NCBI RefSeq assembly: GCF_021129305.1
Contig: NZ_JAJOMB010000003.1
Location: 248,001-312,000 of the forward strand
Reading direction: 5' to 3'
Source: Kineosporia babensis
GTDB lineage: Bacteria > Actinomycetota > Actinomycetes > Actinomycetales > Kineosporiaceae
Length of the DNA: 64,000 nucleotides
Part shown: piece after piece, positions 42,424 through 52,188 of the stretch
How the letters are laid out: each line of letters begins with the position of its first letter
Position numbering within the stretch: the stretch's first letter is position 1
Position numbers and translations under genes: made by a program
The notes under the pieces: model-generated
What the model was told of the DNA's origin: nothing
Database searches by the model: none
What the model saw: only the letters and a program-made list of their open reading frames with translations

Positions 42424-45400
42424 GTGCACGATGATCGCGTCCACATCGAACGCCGGATCCGTCGCATCCTTGACGAACGCCTGCGACCATCCGTCCACGG
42501 CGCCACCGCGCCCCTGGACCTGGAATTCTGGGAAGCTCCCGGCGAGCCCGTGCCCGTCAAGGAAGGCCTGGCGGCCAGCTACGGGGAGGCCAAACCGGGG
42601 CATGTGTGGGGTCCGGTGTGGGGCACGACCTGGTTCCATCTGACCGGAACCGTCCCGGCCGACTGGTCCGGCCGCGAGGTCGAGGCGATCATCGATCTGG
42701 GTTTCTCCACCACCGGACCGGGCTTCTCCGCCGAGGGCTTGGTGATGCGCCCGGACGGTTCCCCGGTCAAGGCTCTCCACCCGCTGTCGACCTGGGTACC
42801 GATCACCGAGGCGAACGTTGACCTCTACGTGGAAGCAGCGTCCAACCCCGACATGTTCGCCGAGGGCTTCGGCGTTCCGCACGGCGTCGGGACTGCCGTG
42901 GGCGACATCGAGACGGCCGATCAGGAGCCGCGGTACCGGGTGCGGCGGGTGGAGCTGGCCGTTTTCGAGCGTGAGGTCTACGAACTCGTCCTGGACCTGG
43001 AAGTTCTCGACCAGCTCATGCGCGAGCTGAGCACCGGCGACCCGCGCCGCTGGAACATTCTCCGGGCGATCGAGGCCGGACTCGACGCGATCGACCCTCG
43101 AGACGTCGTGGGAACGGCCGGGGCCGCGCGCGAGGCGCTCCAGCCTGCCCTTGAAGCACCGGCGGTGGCCAGTGCGCATCGGGTCAGCGCCGTGGGGCAC
43201 GCCCATATCGACACCGCCTGGCTGTGGCCGTTGCGCGAGACCGTCCGCAAGGTCGCCCGGACCGCCGCCAACGTCACCCAGCTCATGGACGCCCACCCCG
43301 AACTGGTCTTCGCGATGTCCTCGGCGCAGCAGTGGGCCTGGATGAAGCAGCACCGCCCGGCCGTCTGGGAACGGATGAAGGAGAAGGTCGCAACCGGCCA
43401 GTTCGTGCCGGTCGGGGGCATGTGGGTGGAGTCGGACACGAACCTGCCGGGTTCCGAGGCGCTGGCCCGTCAGTTCGTCCACGGCAAGCGGTTCTTCCTG
43501 GACGAGTTCGGGATCGACACCCAGGAGGTCTGGCTACCCGATTCCTTCGGCTACACCGCCGCCCTGCCGCAGCTGGTCAGACTGTCCGGCTCGCAGTGGT
43601 TCCTGACCCAGAAGATGTCCTGGAACCAGATCGACAAGTTCCCGCACCACACGTTCTGGTGGGAAGGGATGGACGGCACCCGCATCCTGACGCACCTGCC
43701 GCCCGTGGACACGTACAACTCCGACCTGTCCGGCAAGGAACTCGCCTACGCGGTGCGCAACTACGCCGAGAAGGGCGTGGCCAACCGCTCACTGGTCCCG
43801 TTCGGCTACGGAGACGGTGGCGGAGGACCCACCCGCGAGATGATCGGACGCGCCCGCCGGCTCAAAGACCTCGAGGGCTCATCCCGCGTGGAGATCGAAT
43901 CCCCGTCAGCCTTTTTCCGTAAAGCCGCCGAGGACCACCAGGCCCCGTCGGTCTGGGCCGGGGAGATGTACCTCGAGGGCCACCGGGCCTGCTACACAAC
44001 GCAGCACGCCACGAAGGTCGGCAATCGCCGCAGCGAGCATCTGCTGCGCGAAGCTGAACTCTGGGCAGCGACGGCAACCGTCCGCACGGGTGTGACCTAC
44101 CCGTCGGCGCAGCTGGACCTCATCTGGAAACGGGTCCTGACGCACCAGTTCCACGACATCCTGCCGGGCACCAGCATCGCCTGGGTGCACCGCCAGGCCC
44201 GGACGGAGTACGCAGAGATCGCTGCCGAACTGGAACAGATCATCGGCGACGCCCAGCGGGCTTTGGCCGGGAACGCGGACGCCTCCACCTTGGTCACTTT
44301 CAACGCTGCCCCGCACGCACGTGACGGCGTTCCGGCCGGAGGGGGTGAGGTCGCACCAGTCGCACCGCACTCGCCCACCGATCTTCGAGACGCCGACGCG
44401 GGAATCGTGCTGGACAACGGGCTCATTCGAGTCGTCGTCGACGAACGCGGCCTGATCACCTCGGCTGTCGATGCTGCCACCGGCCGTGAGGCCATCGCTC
44501 CAGGATCAGCGGCGAATCTGCTGCAGTTGCACCATGATTTGCCCTACGAGTGGGACGCCTGGGAGGTCGACCGGCACTACCGGTACGCGGTCACCGACCT
44601 CACTCAACTCGAAGCGCTCACCAGCGGCCAACGTGAGGACGGGGTGGCCTGGATCGAGATCGTCCGCACCTTTGGTGCGTCCCGGGTCACGCAGACCCTT
44701 TCCCTCTCCCCCGGCGCCCAGCGGCTGGACATCGACACCGAGGTCGACTGGCAGGAGTGCGAGAAGTTCCTCAAGGCAGCCTTCCCCCTCGACGTGCGGG
44801 CCGACGTCTCCACCGCCGAGATGCAGTTCGGATACGTGCAGCGGGCCACGACCACGAACACCACCTGGGAACGGGAGAAGTTCGAGATCCCTGCCCACCG
44901 CTACCTCCACGTGGGCGAACCCGACTACGGCGTGGCGGTCGTCAACGACTCTACCTACGGGCACGACGTTTCTCGGACCGTCCGTGACGATGGCGGCACC
45001 ACCACGACCCTCAGGCTCTCGCTGCTGCGAGCGCCGCGGTTCCCGGACCCACAGACCGATCTGGGCATCCAGCGTGTCAAATACGCGCTCGTGCCCGGGG
45101 CTTCCCTCTTGGACGCCACCCGGGAAGGGCACTGGATCAACCTGCCGGGCCGTTCCGTTCCCGGTGACCGCCCCGTCACCCCGCTCGTCGAGATCGACGA
45201 GAGCGGAATCGTCCTCAGTTCAGTGAAACTCGCCGAGGACGGCAGTGGTGACATCATCGTGCGCGTCTACGAATCGCTCGGAGTCAGGTGCCGCAGCCTG
45301 CTCCGGGTGGACGCCGAGTTCGGTTCCTGGTCGGTTGTCGACCTCCTCGAGCGTTCGCTCGACGTCCCGCCGAACCTGGTCCAAAAGACTGAGGAAGAAG

Positions 45401-45462
45401 GCGCTTTCACCGTCTCGCTGCGCCCCTTCCAGATCGTCACCCTGCGGCTGCACCGGTCCTGA
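42424..45462 (+). CDS. Alpha-mannosidase, GH38
   Basis: 1012 residues, intracellular (no signal peptide). After an N-terminal beta-rich part comes the GH38 barrel: AVGHAHIDTAWLWPLRETVR (zinc-binding His/Asp near residue 260), VGGMWVESDTNLPGSEALAR, then WLPDSFGY with the nucleophile Asp373. The mid part contains the helical bundle with GTSIAWVHRQAR, and the C-terminal beta domains run to the end (about 650-1012). It removes alpha-linked mannose from imported oligosaccharides. GTG at 42424 is chosen because GAGGAGG lies 5 nt upstream; the ATG at 42379 overlaps the promoter. It is first in the operon with the ABC transporter. Confidence 0.93.
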   Translation: MHDDRVHIERRIRRILDERLRPSVHGATAPLDLEFWEAPGEPVPVKEGLAASYGEAKPGHVWGPVWGTTWFHLTGTVPADWSGREVEAIIDLGFSTTGPGFSAEGLVMRPDGSPVKALHPLSTWVPITEANVDLYVEAASNPDMFAEGFGVPHGVGTAVGDIETADQEPRYRVRRVELAVFEREVYELVLDLEVLDQLMRELSTGDPRRWNILRAIEAGLDAIDPRDVVGTAGAAREALQPALEAPAVASAHRVSAVGHAHIDTAWLWPLRETVRKVARTAANVTQLMDAHPELVFAMSSAQQWAWMKQHRPAVWERMKEKVATGQFVPVGGMWVESDTNLPGSEALARQFVHGKRFFLDEFGIDTQEVWLPDSFGYTAALPQLVRLSGSQWFLTQKMSWNQIDKFPHHTFWWEGMDGTRILTHLPPVDTYNSDLSGKELAYAVRNYAEKGVANRSLVPFGYGDGGGGPTREMIGRARRLKDLEGSSRVEIESPSAFFRKAAEDHQAPSVWAGEMYLEGHRACYTTQHATKVGNRRSEHLLREAELWAATATVRTGVTYPSAQLDLIWKRVLTHQFHDILPGTSIAWVHRQARTEYAEIAAELEQIIGDAQRALAGNADASTLVTFNAAPHARDGVPAGGGEVAPVAPHSPTDLRDADAGIVLDNGLIRVVVDERGLITSAVDAATGREAIAPGSAANLLQLHHDLPYEWDAWEVDRHYRYAVTDLTQLEALTSGQREDGVAWIEIVRTFGASRVTQTLSLSPGAQRLDIDTEVDWQECEKFLKAAFPLDVRADVSTAEMQFGYVQRATTTNTTWEREKFEIPAHRYLHVGEPDYGVAVVNDSTYGHDVSRTVRDDGGTTTTLRLSLLRAPRFPDPQTDLGIQRVKYALVPGASLLDATREGHWINLPGRSVPGDRPVTPLVEIDESGIVLSSVKLAEDGSGDIIVRVYESLGVRCRSLLRVDAEFGSWSVVDLLERSLDVPPNLVQKTEEEGAFTVSLRPFQIVTLRLHRS

Positions 45463-45513
45463 AGCTCCTCGTTCTTCCACCCTCGACAATGATGTCAGGC
45501 CTTGGAGGCCCAG

Positions 45514-46878
45514 ATGAGTACCTTCTCCCGCCGTGCCCTGCTCGGAGCCTTCGCCGGAACGTCCACCGCTGCGGCCCTGGCGGCCTGCGGCGCGGGCGGT
45601 TCCGGCGACTCCAGCAAGACGGTCAAGGTCGTCTTCCGCCAGTTCGGCGCCAACACGGTGCAGACCGACTTCCTCGCCGCGGTCAAGAAGGAGTTCGAGG
45701 CCGCGAACTCCGGCATCACCGTCGAGTTCGAGCCGGTCAAGGCGGGCGAGAGCGACTACTCCACCAAGCTTCAGCTGCTGATGCGCTCACCCCGGACCGC
45801 GCCGGACATCGTCTACGAGGACACGTTCCTGATCAACTCCGACATCGAGGCCGGCTACCTGAGCGCGCTCGACGACCGGCTGAGCTCCTGGGAGGACTGG
45901 TCGCAGTTCATCCCGGCGGCCAAGGCCGCGGCCAAAGCCCTGGACGGCAAGACCTACGGGGTTCCGGACGGCACCGACACCCGCGCGCTCTGGTACAACA
46001 AGGAACTGTTCGAGCAGGCCGGTCTCCCCACCGAGTGGGAGCCCGCGAACTGGGAAGAGATCCTGGAGGCGGCCCGGACGATCAAGTCGGCTCTTCCGGA
46101 CGTCACCCCGCTGAACATCTACACCGGCACCGGAGTCGGTGAGGCGACGACGATCACCGGCTACGAGATGCTGCTGTACGGGACGGGCCCGAATCCGCTC
46201 TTCGACCCCGACGCGCAGAAGTGGGTGATCGGCAGCCAAGGGGTGAGGGACGTCCTCACGTTCTACGCAACGGTCTTCTCGGAAGGCCTCGGGCCGGACA
46301 TCAAACAAGCCCTGAACCCGGACTTCGGCAACACCGTGAACCAGCAGATGATACCCGAGGGCCGGCTCGCGATCTCGTTCGACGGCTCGTACGCCTGCGG
46401 CTCCTGGCTGCCCACCGGGCCGACTCCATGGCCGGAGTGGTCCGAGGTCATGGGGGTGGTCGGGGTGCCCACCCAGAACGGTGACGGCCCCAAGGTCAGC
46501 ATGTCCGGAGGCTGGACCTACGCGATCCCCAACAACGCCCAGAACCCGGACGGAGCATGGGAATTCATCAAGACGGTGGCGAGCCAGAAGAACCAGACGA
46601 CCTACGCGATCAACCAGGTCCAGATCCCGGTCCGCACAGACGTCGCCGCCGACCCCGAATACACCGCCGCCAACCCGACCAACGAGTTCTTCGCCGAACT
46701 CGTCAAGAACACCCAGTACCGTCCCGCGTACTCGGTCTACCCGCGCATCTCCGACGCGATCCAGCGGGCCACCGAGGCCGTCTCCACCGGCGAGAGCACC
46801 CCGCAGGAAGCCGCCGCCGAGTACGACTCCCGGGTCAAGGAAGCGGCCGGTGACGCCGTCATCGAGGCATCGTCGTGA
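45514..46878 (+). CDS. Sugar ABC transporter substrate-binding lipoprotein
   Basis: 454 residues: a Tat-like SRRALLGAF signal with lipobox LAACG (Cys29). The mature protein is a family-1 solute-binding protein (EFEPVKAGESDYSTKLQLLM, then TAPDIVYEDTFLINSDIEAG and YGVPDGTDTRALWYNKELFE). It delivers mannose-containing oligosaccharides to the permeases encoded downstream; the substrate is inferred from the GH38 gene. ATG at 45514 follows GGAGG (5 nt). Its stop overlaps the next start by 4 bp. The Arg pair in the signal suggests export in folded form. Confidence 0.9.
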   Translation: MSTFSRRALLGAFAGTSTAAALAACGAGGSGDSSKTVKVVFRQFGANTVQTDFLAAVKKEFEAANSGITVEFEPVKAGESDYSTKLQLLMRSPRTAPDIVYEDTFLINSDIEAGYLSALDDRLSSWEDWSQFIPAAKAAAKALDGKTYGVPDGTDTRALWYNKELFEQAGLPTEWEPANWEEILEAARTIKSALPDVTPLNIYTGTGVGEATTITGYEMLLYGTGPNPLFDPDAQKWVIGSQGVRDVLTFYATVFSEGLGPDIKQALNPDFGNTVNQQMIPEGRLAISFDGSYACGSWLPTGPTPWPEWSEVMGVVGVPTQNGDGPKVSMSGGWTYAIPNNAQNPDGAWEFIKTVASQKNQTTYAINQVQIPVRTDVAADPEYTAANPTNEFFAELVKNTQYRPAYSVYPRISDAIQRATEAVSTGESTPQEAAAEYDSRVKEAAGDAVIEASS

Positions 46879-47777
46879 CGACCGTCCAGCTCGAGCATCC
46901 CCACGCTCAGCGCAGGCGTACCCTCGTGAGGGGTCTTCCCCTGGCCCCCGCGGTCGTCCTCATGCTCGTGTTCCTGCTCGGCCCCATCCTGTACTGCCTG
47001 TACTCGGCGTTCACCGACATGGCGCTGACCGGTTCCAGCGAGACCTCCTTCGTCGGGTTCGAGAACTTCCGGAAGATCTTCACCAGCGACGAGTTCGGCC
47101 GGGCCCTTGGTTACACGCTGTTCTTCACCATCGTCTCGGCCATCATCGGCCAGAACGTCCTGGGGATGTTCCTCGCCCTCACCATGCGCGCCGGCGGGCC
47201 GGTCGCCCGTGCCGTGGTCAGCGCCGTCGTCATCGGCGCCTGGGTGCTGCCCGAGGTCGTCGCCGGCTACCTGTGGCTGGCCTTCCTCGGTGAGGACGGG
47301 CCGCTGAACCAGATCCTCGGATTCCTGCATCTACCCACCCAGGACTGGCTTTTCAGCCTGCCCATCCTCGCCGTGTCACTGGCCAACATCTGGCGCGGCA
47401 CCGCGTTCTCCATGCTGGTGTACTCCGCTGCCCTCTCCGAGGTGCCGCGGGAGATCGAGGAAGCCGCCACCATGGACGGCGCGGGCACCATCCGCCGCCT
47501 GGTCAGCGTCACCATCCCGATGGTGCGCCGGACCATCGCGACCAACCTGATGCTGATCACCCTGCAGACCCTGTCGGTGTTCGGCCTGATCTGGACGATG
47601 ACGCGCGGTGGCCCCAGCGGGGCCAGCACCACCCTGCCGCTGTTCGCCTACCAACAGGCCTTCCAGCTCTCGCAACTTGGGTACGGCACCGCGCTGGCCC
47701 TGGTCCTGCTGGCCCTCGGCGGCGTGTTCTCGCTGATCTACCTGCGCATCCTGCGCCTCGAGGACGGTGTGCGATGA
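46875..47777 (+). CDS. Sugar ABC transporter permease (MalF-type)
   Basis: 300 residues with six membrane helices. The EAA loop that contacts the ATPase is seen in REIEEAATMDGAGTIRRLVS. The N-terminal PAVVLMLVFLLGPILYCLYS is typical of MalF/UgpA-type subunits. GTG start overlaps the substrate-binding gene; its stop overlaps the second permease by 4 bp. No ATPase gene is in the operon, as is usual where a shared MsiK serves many sugar importers. Confidence 0.92.
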   Translation: MTTVQLEHPHAQRRRTLVRGLPLAPAVVLMLVFLLGPILYCLYSAFTDMALTGSSETSFVGFENFRKIFTSDEFGRALGYTLFFTIVSAIIGQNVLGMFLALTMRAGGPVARAVVSAVVIGAWVLPEVVAGYLWLAFLGEDGPLNQILGFLHLPTQDWLFSLPILAVSLANIWRGTAFSMLVYSAALSEVPREIEEAATMDGAGTIRRLVSVTIPMVRRTIATNLMLITLQTLSVFGLIWTMTRGGPSGASTTLPLFAYQQAFQLSQLGYGTALALVLLALGGVFSLIYLRILRLEDGVR

Positions 47778-48634
47778 CCGTTGCTCCTACGCGGCCGGTG
47801 CGCCCCAGGGTGGCTCGGGGGCTGGCCGGACGCGGCGCAGCCAACCTCGCACTCCTGGTGGTGGGCTTCGCCTTCGTGATTCCGATGGTCTGGGTTGTCG
47901 CGGCTGCCTTCAACGGGACCGCGGGGCTGTCGGTTTCCTGGCCGCAGCCCTGGACGTTCGACAACTTCCGCGCCGTCCTCAATGTCGAGACCACCTATCG
48001 CCCGATGCTCAACGGCCTGCTCCTGTGCGGCGGCGGAACGCTGGTGACCATGGTCGGGGCCGTGCTGGCGGCGTACCCGCTCTCGCGCTACCGCTCCCGC
48101 TGGAGCCGGCCGTTCCTGCTGACGATCCTGTTCGCCACCGGCCTGCCGATCACCGCGATCATGGTCCCCGTCTACGGGTTGTTCGTCCAGATCAACCTGA
48201 TCGACACGGTGCTGGGAACCGTGCTGTTCATGGCCACCAGCGCCCTGCCCATCTCGATCTGGCTGACCAAGAACTTCATGGACGGGGTGCCGGTCGAACT
48301 CGAGGAGGCAGCCTGGACCGACGGGGCATCCCCCATGCAGGCGCTGCGGCACATCATCCTTCCGCTGATGTGGCCGGGCATGTCGGTCGTGGCGATCTAC
48401 ACGTTCATCGGCCTGTGGGGGAACTTCTTCGTTCCCTTCGTCCTGCTGCTCTCCAACGACCAGCTGCCCGCTTCCGTCAGCATTTTCACGTTCTTCGGGC
48501 AGTACGGTGAGATCGTCTACGGGCAGCTGGCGGCGTACTCACTGCTGTATTCCCTTCCTGCAGTGGTGCTTTATCTGTTCCTGGCCCGGCGACTGGGTGG
48601 CGCCTTCAATTTCGGGGGTGCGGTCAAGGGCTGA
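47774..48634 (+). CDS. Sugar ABC transporter permease (MalG-type)
   Basis: 286 residues, six helices. It has the MalG-type ending and the EAA loop VELEEAAWTDGASPMQALRH. The start lies in a 4-bp overlap with the first permease (ATGA). It pairs with that protein to form the transmembrane channel. The operon ends here; the P450 gene starts 167 bp further on. Confidence 0.92.
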   Translation: MTVAPTRPVRPRVARGLAGRGAANLALLVVGFAFVIPMVWVVAAAFNGTAGLSVSWPQPWTFDNFRAVLNVETTYRPMLNGLLLCGGGTLVTMVGAVLAAYPLSRYRSRWSRPFLLTILFATGLPITAIMVPVYGLFVQINLIDTVLGTVLFMATSALPISIWLTKNFMDGVPVELEEAAWTDGASPMQALRHIILPLMWPGMSVVAIYTFIGLWGNFFVPFVLLLSNDQLPASVSIFTFFGQYGEIVYGQLAAYSLLYSLPAVVLYLFLARRLGGAFNFGGAVKG

Positions 48635-48801
48635 ACGCATCACGATACCCAGAGCGTTCATCGGTGTCGGAGAGCACCTTCCTGGGCGCAGGACCGTGAA
48701 GTGCGCGGCTCGGACCTATCTGGTGGCTAATTCCGACGACGAGTACCAGAAGCGACGCCCGTGACGTAGCGTCGGAACGAACCCATGCGGAGGAGCTTCT
48801 G

Positions 48802-50028
48802 GTGAGCACATTCTCGGCGCAGGAGAAAGAGTCCCGTCAGCCGGTGGCGGTGATGACCCCGGAGTTCAAGGCCGACGCAGTCGAGAAACTGCGGCAGCTG
48901 AGACTGCAGGGCCCGGTGCAGCGGGTCCGGCTCCGATCCGGCCTGGATGCCTGGGCCGTGCTGTCGTACGACCTGGCCCGCGAGGCGCTGACGCATCCGG
49001 CTCTGGTGCAGGACACCACCCCGGCCGAGGAAGCGCTCGCGGCGGTGGGCTACGTACTGCACAAGAAGGGTCAGGGAGCCACCGGTTCCATGCTCGCTGC
49101 CGATCCGCCCGACCACACGCGTCTGCGGCGTCTGGTGGCGCCGACGTTCAGTGCCCGGCGTATCAAGCTGCTGCAGGCACGGGTGCAGACGATCACCACC
49201 GAACTGCTGGACCAGATGAGCGGCCAGGACGAGGTGGATCTGGTCGAGGCGTTCACCGCCCCGTTGCCGATCACGGTGATCAGTGAACTGCTGGGCGTAC
49301 CCGAAGAGGAGCGTTCCGGTTTCCGGGAGATGACCGGTCAATTCCTGAGTGCGCAGATGGACGCCCGACGCGAGGCCGGGATCTGGCTGAACAACTATGT
49401 GGCCGCTCTGGTAGCGGGCAAGCGCGCCCGCCCGGCCGACGACCTGCTCTCGGATCTGGTCGCCCAGACGAACGACGAGGACGGCGCCCTGTCCGACGCC
49501 GAACTCATCGGCACCGGAGTGCTTCTCGTCATCGCCGGTCATGAGACCACGGTGAATCTCCTGGGCAATGCCATGGTCGCGTTGTTCCGGAACCCGGACC
49601 AGGCTGCGGTGTTACGGCAGCGGCCGGACCTGCTGGAGAACGCGGTGGAGGAGTTCCTGCGGTACGACTCCTCGGTGGAGCAGAGCTCGTTCCGGTTCGC
49701 GGCCGCCGACCTGGAGCTGGGCGGTGTCCAGATCCGCCGCGGTGACGTGGTCAGCGTCTTCCTGGGCGAGGCCAGCCGCGCCGCGCCCCAGACCGGGGAT
49801 CCGAAGGTCCTGGACGTCGCCCGCCCGAGTCCCCGGCACGTGGCTTTCGGCCATGGGATCCACTACTGCCTGGGCGCACCCTTGGCCCGGATGGAAGGTG
49901 CGATCGCGATCGGTGAACTGCTGCGCCGCTTCCCGCAAATCCGGCCGGCCGGCCCGGTGGAGGAGGTCAACTGGATTCCGGCGGGGATCATGCGGGGGCC
50001 GGTGCAGCTGCCCGTCGTGCTGCGTTAG
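48802..50028 (+). CDS. Cytochrome P450 (CYP107/CYP105-like)
   Basis: 408 residues. The oxygen-binding I-helix (VIAGHETTVNLLGN), the K-helix ExxR (ENAVEEFLRYDS) and the heme-binding loop FGHGIHYCLGAPLAR with the Cys thiolate are all in place. Length and the MLAADPPDHTRLRRLVAPTF segment are typical of actinobacterial class I P450s, which accept electrons from a ferredoxin. No ferredoxin or reductase gene is adjacent. GTG at 48802 follows GGAGGAG. Substrate unknown; it is probably not part of the mannosidase operon. Confidence 0.93.
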   Translation: MSTFSAQEKESRQPVAVMTPEFKADAVEKLRQLRLQGPVQRVRLRSGLDAWAVLSYDLAREALTHPALVQDTTPAEEALAAVGYVLHKKGQGATGSMLAADPPDHTRLRRLVAPTFSARRIKLLQARVQTITTELLDQMSGQDEVDLVEAFTAPLPITVISELLGVPEEERSGFREMTGQFLSAQMDARREAGIWLNNYVAALVAGKRARPADDLLSDLVAQTNDEDGALSDAELIGTGVLLVIAGHETTVNLLGNAMVALFRNPDQAAVLRQRPDLLENAVEEFLRYDSSVEQSSFRFAAADLELGGVQIRRGDVVSVFLGEASRAAPQTGDPKVLDVARPSPRHVAFGHGIHYCLGAPLARMEGAIAIGELLRRFPQIRPAGPVEEVNWIPAGIMRGPVQLPVVLR

Positions 50029-50032
50029 TTTT

Positions 50033-50803
50033 TCAGCTGAGTCCTGTTGTCCCCGAACCTGGATCGCAACTCGGTGCGCAAGGTGCGCACAGACGTCTGC
50101 CATTGGGATGTTTTCGAGCTCTCACGAGCCGTACGCCGGTTACCAGCAGCCATCCGATCCAGGCGGCGTAGCCGGGCAGCCCCACGAAGAGAAGCCCTGA
50201 GCCGTCTGCAATTGCGAGGTTGGCTGCCCCGGCAGCGATCAGCAGGCCTCCACCGGCCAATGCGAGCAGACGCTGCCACGGCGGCGTCAGCCCGCTCGCC
50301 TGCGCCGCCAGCGCAGCGCCGATGAACGTGGTGCCGAGGGCCGGCAGCGCCAATGCGAACGCTGCTGCATGCAGTTGCCAGGCAAGCTCGAACTCCGGAG
50401 TCGGCTCGGCGAGTTCGCCGGCGGACAGCACGACGCCGTTCCACATGACGGCGTACAGCGCGAAGACTGCCGCCAGAGACGCACCCGCGGCCACCGCGAG
50501 ACGCGAAAAGTCCTGGCCCGCAGACCCGCGGAGCCTCACGAGCCCGTGGAGACCGGTCAGAAATCCGAGCAGCAGCGGCAGGTTCAGCGCCTCCAGGCCG
50601 ACCGCGATCGCGACTTCGGCCCGGTGCTCGGCGTGGAAGGCGAGCACTTTCTCGATCGGGTCCCCGTAGTCCGGCGCTCCGGCCCAGACCACCACTGCGT
50701 TCTGGATCGTCACCGACGCTGCCAGCGCGATCGCCGTCGCGCCCACGACTCGTTCTCTGGTTGTTGCCGTTGTCGCTCTCACCAGGTTGTGCGGTGGTCT
50801 CAT
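50033..50803 (-). CDS. Multispanning membrane protein of unknown family
   Basis: 256 residues with about six hydrophobic segments (first near 18-40, then 63-88, 100-122, 140-165, 176-198, 205-222) and a short Arg-rich C-terminal tail with three Cys. The N-terminus MRPPHNLVRATTATTRERVV is basic. No signature I can name. It is divergent from the two-component pair (184 bp), and in many DesK/DesR-like loci a regulated membrane protein sits in this position. It converges on the P450 gene with only 4 bp between the ends. Confidence 0.7.
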   Translation of the reverse strand: MRPPHNLVRATTATTRERVVGATAIALAASVTIQNAVVVWAGAPDYGDPIEKVLAFHAEHRAEVAIAVGLEALNLPLLLGFLTGLHGLVRLRGSAGQDFSRLAVAAGASLAAVFALYAVMWNGVVLSAGELAEPTPEFELAWQLHAAAFALALPALGTTFIGAALAAQASGLTPPWQRLLALAGGGLLIAAGAANLAIADGSGLLFVGLPGYAAWIGWLLVTGVRLVRARKHPNGRRLCAPCAPSCDPGSGTTGLS

Positions 50804-50987
50804 CTCTCGCTCCTTCGTTGCGTTGTTGGTACGGGAACGGCCGGACTTGGCGATGCAGAACAGGTTCCGGGATCGGCCGGATGTGTCGCTACCAAGCCGA
50901 AGTTGATGACGCTGGGCCGAAGGTGCATACCTCGGGTTCGACTTTGGTCGGGTACCGCGGGGCCCGACCCAGCCTTACCCTTTGGCC

Positions 50988-52172
50988 ATGACGGCCCCGG
51001 CCGATCGGCGCCTTTTAGCCGAACCCGATCAAGTGCGTACGAACCGTGCCCGGGTGGGCGACGTCGTGTGTTTCTTGCTGGCTGTCGGCCTCATGGTGCT
51101 CGCGCTGGTCGACGGCCTCGCGCAGCACATCGCGCCGGTCCCGCTCACCGCGGACCTCGTCCTCGGCGGCCTGTGCAGTCTGGGCGTGTGGCTGCGCCGG
51201 CGCTGGCCGGTCGGCTTCGCCGTGATCGCCGGTGTCCTCAGCGTCTACGCGACGTCGGCATCCGGCGCAGCACTCGTTGCGCTGTTCACCGTCGCAGCGC
51301 ACCGGCGCTTCGCAGTGCTCGCCCCGATCGTGGTGGGGTACGCGCTCGCCCCGTTCGTGACGCTGCTGGTCCGGCCCGACGTCCCGGTCGCGAGCTGGTC
51401 GGACACCCTGCTGGGCGTCGCCCTCGCGGCCGCGGTACTCGCCTCGGGCATGTTCGTGCGGGCCCGACGCCAGTCGTTACGGGAACGGGCCGGGCGGGTC
51501 GAGGCCGAGCAAGAACTGCGCGTCGCCGAGGCCCGCCAGGGCGAGCGCAACCGGATCGCCCGGGAGATGCACGACGTGCTCGCCCACCGCCTTTCCCTGT
51601 TGAGCCTGCACGCCGGGGCCCTGGAGCTACGCCCCGACGCTGCACCCGAGGAGATCGCCCGGGCCGCCGGGGTGGTCCGCGACAGCGCCTACCAAGCGCT
51701 GGAAGACCTTCGCGAGGTGATCGGCGTCCTCCGCGCCGATGTCGACCGGTCCGACGAGCCGCCGGAACGGCCGCAGCCCACCCTGACCGACATCCCAGAC
51801 CTCGTCGAGCAATCACGTCACGCCGGAATGCAGGTACGGCTCGACTGGCAGGCCGACGCGCTTTCCGCCGGATCGGCCGGTGCAGGCCGCAGCGCCTACC
51901 GGGTCGTGCAGGAAGGACTGACCAACGCCCGCAAGCACGCCCCCGGCCGCGAGGTGACCGTCTCCGTCCGGGCAGCCCCGGGCGACGGCGTAACCATCGA
52001 GATCCACAACCCGTACCCGGCCGAATCCAGCTCCGCCGACATCCCCGGCTCCGGCGTCGGCCTCATCGGGCTTACCGAACGCGCCGCTCTCGCCGGCGGA
52101 CGGCTCGAACACGGCCCCACCTCTGCCGGAGACTTCCAGCTCAGGGTCTGGCTACCGTGGCCTACCCACTGA
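50988..52172 (+). CDS. Sensor histidine kinase, NarL/DesK-type, membrane-bound
   Basis: 394 residues with about four or five N-terminal membrane helices (residues 25-158) and little extracellular sequence. The HisKA_3 box is ERNRIAREMHDVLAHRLSLL with H195; the ATPase domain has the N-box VVQEGLTNARKHAP and G2 GSGVGLIGLTERA. It should sense something within or at the membrane. ATG at 50988 (a TTG at 50982 precedes). The response regulator gene begins 16 bp downstream with its own AAGGAG. Complete and probably functional. Confidence 0.9.
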   Translation: MTAPADRRLLAEPDQVRTNRARVGDVVCFLLAVGLMVLALVDGLAQHIAPVPLTADLVLGGLCSLGVWLRRRWPVGFAVIAGVLSVYATSASGAALVALFTVAAHRRFAVLAPIVVGYALAPFVTLLVRPDVPVASWSDTLLGVALAAAVLASGMFVRARRQSLRERAGRVEAEQELRVAEARQGERNRIAREMHDVLAHRLSLLSLHAGALELRPDAAPEEIARAAGVVRDSAYQALEDLREVIGVLRADVDRSDEPPERPQPTLTDIPDLVEQSRHAGMQVRLDWQADALSAGSAGAGRSAYRVVQEGLTNARKHAPGREVTVSVRAAPGDGVTIEIHNPYPAESSSADIPGSGVGLIGLTERAALAGGRLEHGPTSAGDFQLRVWLPWPTH

Positions 52173-52188
52173 CCGCGAAGGAGCCGAC

